Below are positions 4,941-9,443 of a stretch of DNA of 9,443 bases, piece by piece. Within the stretch, counting starts at the first letter, position 1; every line of letters begins with the position of its first letter. The DNA is taken from positions 1-9,443 of the forward strand of contig JAFGKO010000134.1 in NCBI GenBank assembly GCA_016928525.1, read 5' to 3'. This stretch comes from Anaerolineales bacterium (GTDB lineage: Bacteria > Chloroflexota > Anaerolineae > Anaerolineales > Villigracilaceae). The position numbers and the translations under genes are program-made. Under the pieces are notes generated by a model. That model was given only the letters and a program-made list of their open reading frames with translations. It ran no database searches and was not told where the DNA came from.

Positions 4941-6593
4941 ATGTCCAGCATTAATAAACGTCTTGTCTCCGCCTGGATTCTAGGCATCCCTCTCAGTTAT
5001 TTTGTGACCAGTTTCCTGGGACATTTTTATGAGTCCCCCATCGGGATCTTTGCGCTTGCAGTTCTCGTTCATTCCCTAGTGAGCCTGTTCGTTTATCACC
5101 TTTTTAACCGAGTCAAGAAAGATTTACAATCCAACCCTGCTGAAACTTGGATCACTCTTGCCCTGCTCTGTGTTGTAACAGCTTTTGTGCCTGCCATGTA
5201 CTATATGGCAAAGCCATTTTCCTACCAGTTTGATCCATCTTTATTTCATCTTGTCAAATCAGGGTTCCGGATAGCCTACTTAATCGCACTCATCTCGGCA
5301 TTTCCAATTTCGACCTGGATATTGTCCGTTGCTCGTGAAAAGCGACTGAGCGAGACCCGTTTTTATGAATTTGTGGACGAAAACCTGGATGGGCTGATCA
5401 TTTCATTTCTATTCTTCTCCGTGTATTTGATCTTCGCCTCCATTTTCAACCAGCCTGCCTATGACGCAGATGATATTTTCTTCGACGCAGACGGCAATCT
5501 TTGGCGCGTGCGTTTCGCCACCGAGTATTATTTCGACTACTATTGGCGTCCTGCTCATCCGTATGTGCTGATCATCATCCGACCCCTGGTTGCGGTGCTC
5601 GCCGTTCTATTCAAAGGGAACAGTCTCTTCGCTGCATTCACCCTGAACGCGCTCACGGGGGCACTTTGTATTTTCCTGGTTTGGTATTTTGTAAAAGCGA
5701 CCGTGAGGAACTCCTTGTACGCGCTTTCGATCGCCTCCTTATTCGGCGCGTCGACTACACAACTTGGGTTTGGTTCGATCATTGAAACCTATATCTTCCT
5801 TTCAGCGGTGGCGTTGATCTTCCTCGTCCTGCTTCTCAAAGATAAGCCTCTTTTCGCGCTGGTGATCACCGGCCTGGTTGCATTTGGCATTACCATCTCG
5901 AACGTAGCACAGACTTTCATCGCCCATTTCTTTATCAAGCGCAATTTCAAACAACTGATTGTTTACGGAGCGATCATCGGGGCACTGGTTGTACCTTTGA
6001 GTTTGCTGAACAATGCAATCTATCCAGAATCACAGCCATATTTCTGGCAGATTTCCACCCTCGAAGCGGAAGGGCATAATTCCTTCCCCGCAACCTTTCA
6101 GCGTGCCCACTATATGGCGCGAGTGATGTTCCTGAGCAGCTTTGTTGCGCCCGAACCGTTGGTCATTCGGGATGGATTCCCGTTCCCGAAAACATGGATG
6201 TCTCGGGCGTCTATCCAAAAAGACCCTATGTACCTGGCCTCCTATGAAACGTGGTTCAGTACATCTGTGGCCTATGCCTGGTTTGGCTTATTATTGTTTG
6301 GCGGTGTGCTTTTTCTGAAAAACCTGTTGAGACAGGACAACCGCTACTTTCTCACCTTTATCTTCACGATTTTATTCAACTTTGCGCTTTACCTGCAATA
6401 TGGAAAGGATGTTTTCCTGTATGCCACCAACTGGACCTACGCCATCGTGCTCTTCCTGGCCCTGGCCTGGCGGGAATTCGCAGGGCAACGCTGGTTCCAG
6501 ATCGCATTGCTGGTTTTCATAACACTTTTACTTATCAACAACTCGCAATTACTATGGACCATGTTGTACATATCCGCCCCATCCGTGAAATGA
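4941..6593 (+). CDS. Polytopic membrane protein, GT-C-like, paralogue of 6611-8494
   Basis: This 550-aa protein has roughly a dozen hydrophobic segments. A long non-membrane loop after the segment at about 150-168 starts NQPAYDADDIFFDADGNLW (170-188), with several acidic residues, and leads to HPYVLIIIRPL (206-216). This arrangement resembles the first outside loop of GT-C glycosyltransferases, but the match is to overall layout rather than a named family. Further blocks are FGSIIETYIF (277-286), GITISNVAQ (316-324), YGKDVFLY (487-494) and ALAWREFA (507-514). All of these recur in order in the convergent protein at 6611-8494, so the two are paralogues. Loop 360-435 is probably extracytoplasmic. 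It begins 1 nt after the upstream anchored-protein gene and has no Shine-Dalgarno of its own. Role in cell-surface glycan assembly is inferred; a flippase or polymerase is an alternative. Confidence 0.75.
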   Translation: MSSINKRLVSAWILGIPLSYFVTSFLGHFYESPIGIFALAVLVHSLVSLFVYHLFNRVKKDLQSNPAETWITLALLCVVTAFVPAMYYMAKPFSYQFDPSLFHLVKSGFRIAYLIALISAFPISTWILSVAREKRLSETRFYEFVDENLDGLIISFLFFSVYLIFASIFNQPAYDADDIFFDADGNLWRVRFATEYYFDYYWRPAHPYVLIIIRPLVAVLAVLFKGNSLFAAFTLNALTGALCIFLVWYFVKATVRNSLYALSIASLFGASTTQLGFGSIIETYIFLSAVALIFLVLLLKDKPLFALVITGLVAFGITISNVAQTFIAHFFIKRNFKQLIVYGAIIGALVVPLSLLNNAIYPESQPYFWQISTLEAEGHNSFPATFQRAHYMARVMFLSSFVAPEPLVIRDGFPFPKTWMSRASIQKDPMYLASYETWFSTSVAYAWFGLLLFGGVLFLKNLLRQDNRYFLTFIFTILFNFALYLQYGKDVFLYATNWTYAIVLFLALAWREFAGQRWFQIALLVFITLLLINNSQLLWTMLYISAPSVK

Positions 6594-6610
6594 CCGATTG
6601 AAGCCTTTTT

Positions 6611-8494
6611 TCAAACTGCCGCATAGAATGGCGCCAGACTGCGCAGGAGGGAGAAAACGAACCCTATATTATTTACCATTAACGTGAACAATATAATCGT
6701 CAACAAGATGTCAAACCATTTGCGCTGCGCAAACTCTGCCCACGCCAACGCAACGAAGAATACCAGCGCATAGACCCAGTAAGGTGTGTAAAGGAAGAGT
6801 TCCGTACCATACGCCATGTGCAAAAGGAAATTGAAACCAAGCGCGCCAAGCAACCCAAATATCAATAGCCTGTGTTCTGATGACCTGATATTTTTTATAA
6901 AAACGAGAAACGCACCCCCAAGCAATATCAACCATAAGATGAGAGGAATGTCCGCAAGCCCTTTATACGATGCTATACTGTGCGTGCGTTGATCAAATGT
7001 AAAGATATCAATGGTTGGATAGGGAGGTTTGTTCGAAATCGCCTCGACCAGGCTGGGGCCGGCCACATCGTACAGAAACATCGTGCGGCTCACCACCTGG
7101 AATTTTTCGAGCAGGTGCTCTCCAAGGGGCCGGTCATCGAACTTGACAAAATTGAATTCAAAGGCAATATCAGAAGGAACAAAGAATAATCTCGCTATGT
7201 TTGGGTACAGGATGCCGGTAAAGAAGGTCAGGATGACACCCGCCCCAAGCACAAGCAGGCAATAGCGGACCAGCCGATAAAAACCGAATTTGTTGAAGAA
7301 CAAAGCGATCACGCCTTGGGCAATATTCGAAATCGTTATTCCAAGAAGGAGCAAGCCCGAAGGCAACAGGACCGAAAATCTTTTTTCACCAGCCTGGATC
7401 AAGAGGAAGAAAAAGATCAAGGCAGCTGCGCCGAAAATATAGTTCTCGGTCAGCGATCCAAAGACCAGGTGCGTTGCCGTGGAGCCAAGCAGGATCGCAA
7501 AAATAAAAGCATAGGTACTGGACTCTATGGCACGTTTGAGGTAGAGCCATGCCATGAAAACACATAATCCGCTCATGGCGGCAACGACAAGCATCCCCGC
7601 AAGGTCCCAGTGCTCACCCATCAATACCGCCAGCGTGCGCATGAGCGGACGGATGATAATCAGGCTCAGCGGATGCACAGACCGCAAGCCTTCCGTGACT
7701 TCAGGGCCGGCGAGAATTTCCATCCAGGGCCCTGCGTCTGCTTCGAAAAGCACACTGTTGTAACTCAGGGCAGGCTGATTCAATGTCCGTGCAAGGATAA
7801 GATTGACCAGGAAAAACATCCCGCCCGCATATAGTCCGGGCAGGTTTTTAGAGATGAAGTGGAAGAAATTGGTTTGCCTGAAACGCTTGTGATAACCGCT
7901 TAATTCAAATTTCTCCAGGATGCGGAGACTCCACACGCCTGCCGCCAACGCAGTGACCAGAAACAGGGCAATCCATTCTTGAGGGACGCGGATGTAATCC
8001 CATACAAACATGGCGGGGAACTGTACACACACATAAACGATCGCAAAGAGGAACAACGGCAGGGAAAGCGCAAGGATGACGTTCAACGGCCCGCTGAGAA
8101 AACCATCTCGAAATGCCCTTCCCGCGCGGCGGAGGAGATAATACCCAAATACATTGCCAATGGTCATGAACACGGTAGTAAACAAGACCAAGCTAAAGGA
8201 AGTTCGAAGCGGTCCGCTCAAGAAACCGACCGCGCCGTAGGCCAGGCTCAGACTTAACAAAAAACCCAGCAGGTAACGCAGGAGTGAATAACCCGCCACA
8301 ACGCGCTTGATCCATTTTGAAACCGGGGAAAAGGACTCGAACAGGAGCAGGCCGATTGCCAGAGCAGGCATGAGGGTCAGAAAGAGGCGGTCAGTGGTCG
8401 ACGTATAATCCGAATGGGTGAAGAAGGTCGCCACAAGGAAATAACTCGTGACAAGTCCGATCAAAAAAGCGATAATGGCGTGGAAAATCTTCAT
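6611..8494 (-). CDS. Polytopic membrane protein, GT-C-like, paralogue of 4941-6593
   Basis: This 627-aa protein has more than a dozen hydrophobic segments. It shares with the 550-aa protein, in the same order, NQPALSYNSVLFEADAGPW (239-257), HPLSLIIIRPL (274-284), FGSLTENYIF (345-354), GITISNIAQ (385-393), YGTELFLY (562-569) and ALAWAEFA (582-589). It is longer mainly at the N-terminus, with extra helices before residue 220. The acidic Asp/Glu cluster is less rich here (only E251 and D253 remain of the run seen in the paralogue), so any metal or catalytic use of those residues must rest on the shared positions. It faces the paralogue tail to tail with a 17-nt gap. The ATG at 8494 has no Shine-Dalgarno. 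The exact function is unknown; a GT-C type sugar transferase is the best guess. Confidence 0.75.
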   Translation of the reverse strand: MKIFHAIIAFLIGLVTSYFLVATFFTHSDYTSTTDRLFLTLMPALAIGLLLFESFSPVSKWIKRVVAGYSLLRYLLGFLLSLSLAYGAVGFLSGPLRTSFSLVLFTTVFMTIGNVFGYYLLRRAGRAFRDGFLSGPLNVILALSLPLFLFAIVYVCVQFPAMFVWDYIRVPQEWIALFLVTALAAGVWSLRILEKFELSGYHKRFRQTNFFHFISKNLPGLYAGGMFFLVNLILARTLNQPALSYNSVLFEADAGPWMEILAGPEVTEGLRSVHPLSLIIIRPLMRTLAVLMGEHWDLAGMLVVAAMSGLCVFMAWLYLKRAIESSTYAFIFAILLGSTATHLVFGSLTENYIFGAAALIFFFLLIQAGEKRFSVLLPSGLLLLGITISNIAQGVIALFFNKFGFYRLVRYCLLVLGAGVILTFFTGILYPNIARLFFVPSDIAFEFNFVKFDDRPLGEHLLEKFQVVSRTMFLYDVAGPSLVEAISNKPPYPTIDIFTFDQRTHSIASYKGLADIPLILWLILLGGAFLVFIKNIRSSEHRLLIFGLLGALGFNFLLHMAYGTELFLYTPYWVYALVFFVALAWAEFAQRKWFDILLTIILFTLMVNNIGFVFSLLRSLAPFYAAV

Positions 8495-8518
8495 TTGTCA
8501 ACAGCGAGGAGCATGGGC

Positions 8519-8621
8519 ATTAGAGAATGGTGAATAGAGAGTAGTGAATACGGAATTGGGCCTGGCTTATTATAAATGCTTTGGGGGACGGGGAGAGTAG
8601 AGAGTAGGGAAAAGAGAGTAG
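8519..8621. repeat. Degenerate 7-bp purine repeats
   Basis: The octamer GAGAGTAG occurs four times (8537-8544, 8593-8600, 8600-8607 and 8614-8621). The last three are in register with a 7-bp period, and one degenerate unit, GGGAAAA, fills the gap. Related units such as GAGAATGG and GTGAATA lie at 8523-8549. This is low-complexity intergenic sequence between the 627-aa membrane protein gene and padR. No gene is seen in 8495-8733. Confidence 0.6.
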
Positions 8622-8673
8622 TCGAATTGCCATCCAAACCTACCGCGAGCAGTTACGGACGGTTGAATATAAG

Positions 8674-8702
8674 TTGACAATATCATATGTTAATAGTAAC
8701 AT
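8674..8702 (+). promoter_or_regulatory. Promoter of the PadR-family gene
   Basis: A perfect TTGACA (8674-8679) is followed after 17 nt by TAACAT (8697-8702), which matches TATAAT at four of six positions. The alternative TATGAT (8702-8707) is a better hexamer but would need a 22-nt spacer. The inverted-repeat operator fills the spacer and covers the -10, so a bound repressor should block polymerase. Confidence 0.6.
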
Positions 8703-8708
8703 ATGATA
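8681..8708. promoter_or_regulatory. PadR operator: perfect 12-bp inverted repeat
   Basis: TATCATATGTTA (8681-8692) and TAACATATGATA (8697-8708) are exact reverse complements around the 4-nt spacer ATAG. The centre contains ATGT-N8-ACAT (8687-8702), the binding pattern described for PadR-family repressors. It lies between the -35 box and start of padR, so autorepression is the natural reading. Confidence 0.8.
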
Positions 8709-8720
8709 CATCTAACCAAC

Positions 8721-8728
8721 AAGGAGGT
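8721..8728 (+). promoter_or_regulatory. Strong Shine-Dalgarno of the PadR gene
   Basis: AAGGAGGT lies 5 nt before the ATG at 8734 and fixes that start. It is the only textbook ribosome-binding site in the window, in contrast to the other genes, which have weak or no SD sequence. Efficient translation is therefore expected whenever the operator is free. Confidence 0.85.
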
Positions 8729-8733
8729 CCCCT

Positions 8734-9297
8734 ATGTCAATCAAATACGTCGTTCTGGGATACTTGAGCTGGCAACCTATGACCGGCTACGATGTCAAGA
8801 AGCTGATCGCAGATTCGGAAATCCTGCCCTGGACAGCCAGCAACAACCAGATCTACCAGGCACTGGTTGATCTGCACAACGACGGCTGGGTCACCAAAAG
8901 CATCGAAGAGCAGATCGGCACACCCAACCGGCATGTGTACACCATCACGGATGCAGGCCGCCAGGCGCTGAGGGAATGGGTTGTAAGCGAGCCTGAAGCG
9001 CCACAAACAAAGAAGCCATTCCTGCACCAGCTCATGTGGGCAGAGGGGCTCAACGCCCAAGAAATGGACGCGCTGCTCGAAGCCTACCTGAACGCTGTGG
9101 GTGAAAAGCTATTCTTCTTGCGAGTGCAAGCTGACGAAAGGCCAAATATGCCCGAGCGGACTCCACGCGAGAAATATCTGTGGGATATGATCCACAAGAA
9201 TTGGATCGACCAGTACGAGAGCGAACTGAGCGGGATTCGACAGATGCGCCAGGAATTGCAGGAAATGGAAGCCGCTCGTCAATGGGCGAAATCGTGA
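8734..9297 (+). CDS. PadR-family transcriptional regulator
   Basis: This 187-aa cytoplasmic DNA-binding protein has the two-domain layout of long PadR regulators. A winged-helix domain (about 1-85) opens with YVVLGYLSWQPMTGYDVKK (5-23), followed by the helix NNQIYQALVDLHNDGWV (37-53), the recognition region of the family. The wing is RHVYTITDAGRQALREW (66-82). A C-terminal helical domain (about 95-185) of the Vir_act_alpha_C type, rich in Glu, Arg and Gln, forms the dimer. PadR proteins usually repress their own gene and a neighbouring transporter or detoxification gene in response to small molecules; the effector here cannot be told. The upstream inverted repeat and promoter overlap support autorepression. 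No target gene lies downstream within the window; the next 140 bases are hairpins and purine tract. The length is normal and no residue appears to be missing. Confidence 0.92.
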   Translation: MSIKYVVLGYLSWQPMTGYDVKKLIADSEILPWTASNNQIYQALVDLHNDGWVTKSIEEQIGTPNRHVYTITDAGRQALREWVVSEPEAPQTKKPFLHQLMWAEGLNAQEMDALLEAYLNAVGEKLFFLRVQADERPNMPERTPREKYLWDMIHKNWIDQYESELSGIRQMRQELQEMEAARQWAKS

Positions 9298-9308
9298 CGC
9301 CTACTATC

Positions 9309-9330
9309 GCCGGGGACTCAGGTCCCCGGC
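9309..9330 (+). terminator. Hairpin terminator after the PadR gene
   Basis: GCCGGGGAC (9309-9317) and GTCCCCGGC (9322-9330) form a perfect 9-bp GC-rich stem with loop TCAG, followed by TACTTTTA. It begins 12 nt after the padR stop. The T-run is short (TTTT), so termination may be partial. Confidence 0.6.
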
Positions 9331-9341
9331 TACTTTTAAGC

Positions 9342-9356
9342 AGCCCCGTTGGGGCT
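9342..9356 (+). terminator. Second short hairpin after the PadR gene
   Basis: AGCCCC (9342-9347) pairs with GGGGCT (9351-9356) around the loop GTT. It stands 11 nt after the first hairpin. No T-run follows, so it may be a backup stem or part of a dispersed intergenic hairpin repeat rather than a terminator itself. Confidence 0.35.
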
Positions 9357-9366
9357 TGGGGTTGTC

Positions 9367-9443
9367 CAAAAAGGGTGAGAAAAAAGGGTAAAAGGGGGCA
9401 GAAAAAGCAAAAGGCAAAAAAACTGGCGGTCACTGGAGCGCCA
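9367..9443. other. Purine-rich tract ending in a short inverted repeat
   Basis: Positions 9367-9422 are nearly all A and G, with A-runs of up to seven bases. TGGCG (9424-9428) and CGCCA (9439-9443) then form 5-nt arms around a 10-nt loop at the very edge. No gene, ribosome site or promoter is seen, and the arms may continue beyond the window. Confidence 0.4.

Noticed and set aside
6598..6614. TTGAA/TTCAA stem with T-run between the convergent genes as an intrinsic terminator
   Set aside because: The stem has only five A/T-rich pairs and the T-run is in the loop rather than after the stem.
8481..8500. TTGACA on the minus strand directly before the ATG at 8494
   Set aside because: It abuts the start codon and could only drive transcription inside the gene, with no suitable -10 box downstream. 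A chance match.
8569..8574. Minus-strand TATAAT as promoter of the 627-aa membrane protein gene
   Set aside because: The hexamer is perfect but lies in an AT-rich patch with no -35 box at 16-18 nt and no extended -10, so support is too weak.
1..9443. CRISPR array or defence system
   Set aside because: No evenly spaced direct repeats with unique spacers and no Cas, restriction or toxin-antitoxin motifs were found on either strand.

Overview
The window most likely comes from a chromosome of an anaerobic, filamentous-type Chloroflexota bacterium (Anaerolineae-like). This is inferred from three things: GC near the middle of the range, a surface lipoprotein with long Thr/Pro-rich linkers, and several large polytopic GT-C-like membrane proteins with intergenic degenerate short repeats. 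No database search was possible, so the taxonomic call is tentative.

Layout, left to right. Positions 1-190 hold small repeats and a bidirectional hairpin terminator. A tRNA-Lys(CTT) gene follows on the minus strand (191-262), with a consensus sigma-70 promoter at 278-305. Directly upstream of that promoter is a 168-bp element (323-490) with perfect 12-bp terminal inverted repeats and an exact 9-bp target duplication, so it looks like a MITE. Positions 500-661 carry no convincing gene.

Positions 662-4246 form a compact four-gene minus-strand block. In transcription order it has a small membrane-anchored protein, a GT-C-like polytopic membrane protein (ATGA overlap), type III pantothenate kinase (coaX, 6-nt gap) and a NodB/CE4 polysaccharide deacetylase lipoprotein. 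Upstream of its first gene, 4259-4387 holds a start-less 42-codon reading frame that resembles the 3' end of a broken gene.

Divergent from this block, 4427-6593 carries a second pair on the plus strand: a small anchored protein and a polytopic protein separated by 1 nt. Facing it tail to tail is a paralogous polytopic protein (6611-8494, minus). The two paralogues share several blocks of identity, including a His-Pro...Ile-Ile-Ile-Arg-Pro-Leu motif. After a spacer with 7-bp purine repeats comes a PadR-family repressor gene (8734-9297, plus). A perfect 12-bp inverted-repeat operator sits inside its promoter, and tandem hairpins follow the gene.

How the genes may work together: the three polytopic proteins, the two anchored small proteins and the deacetylase suggest building and trimming of cell-surface glycans, while coaX supplies the first step of CoA synthesis as a housekeeping gene. 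PadR is probably autoregulated; any other target is outside the window or unproven.
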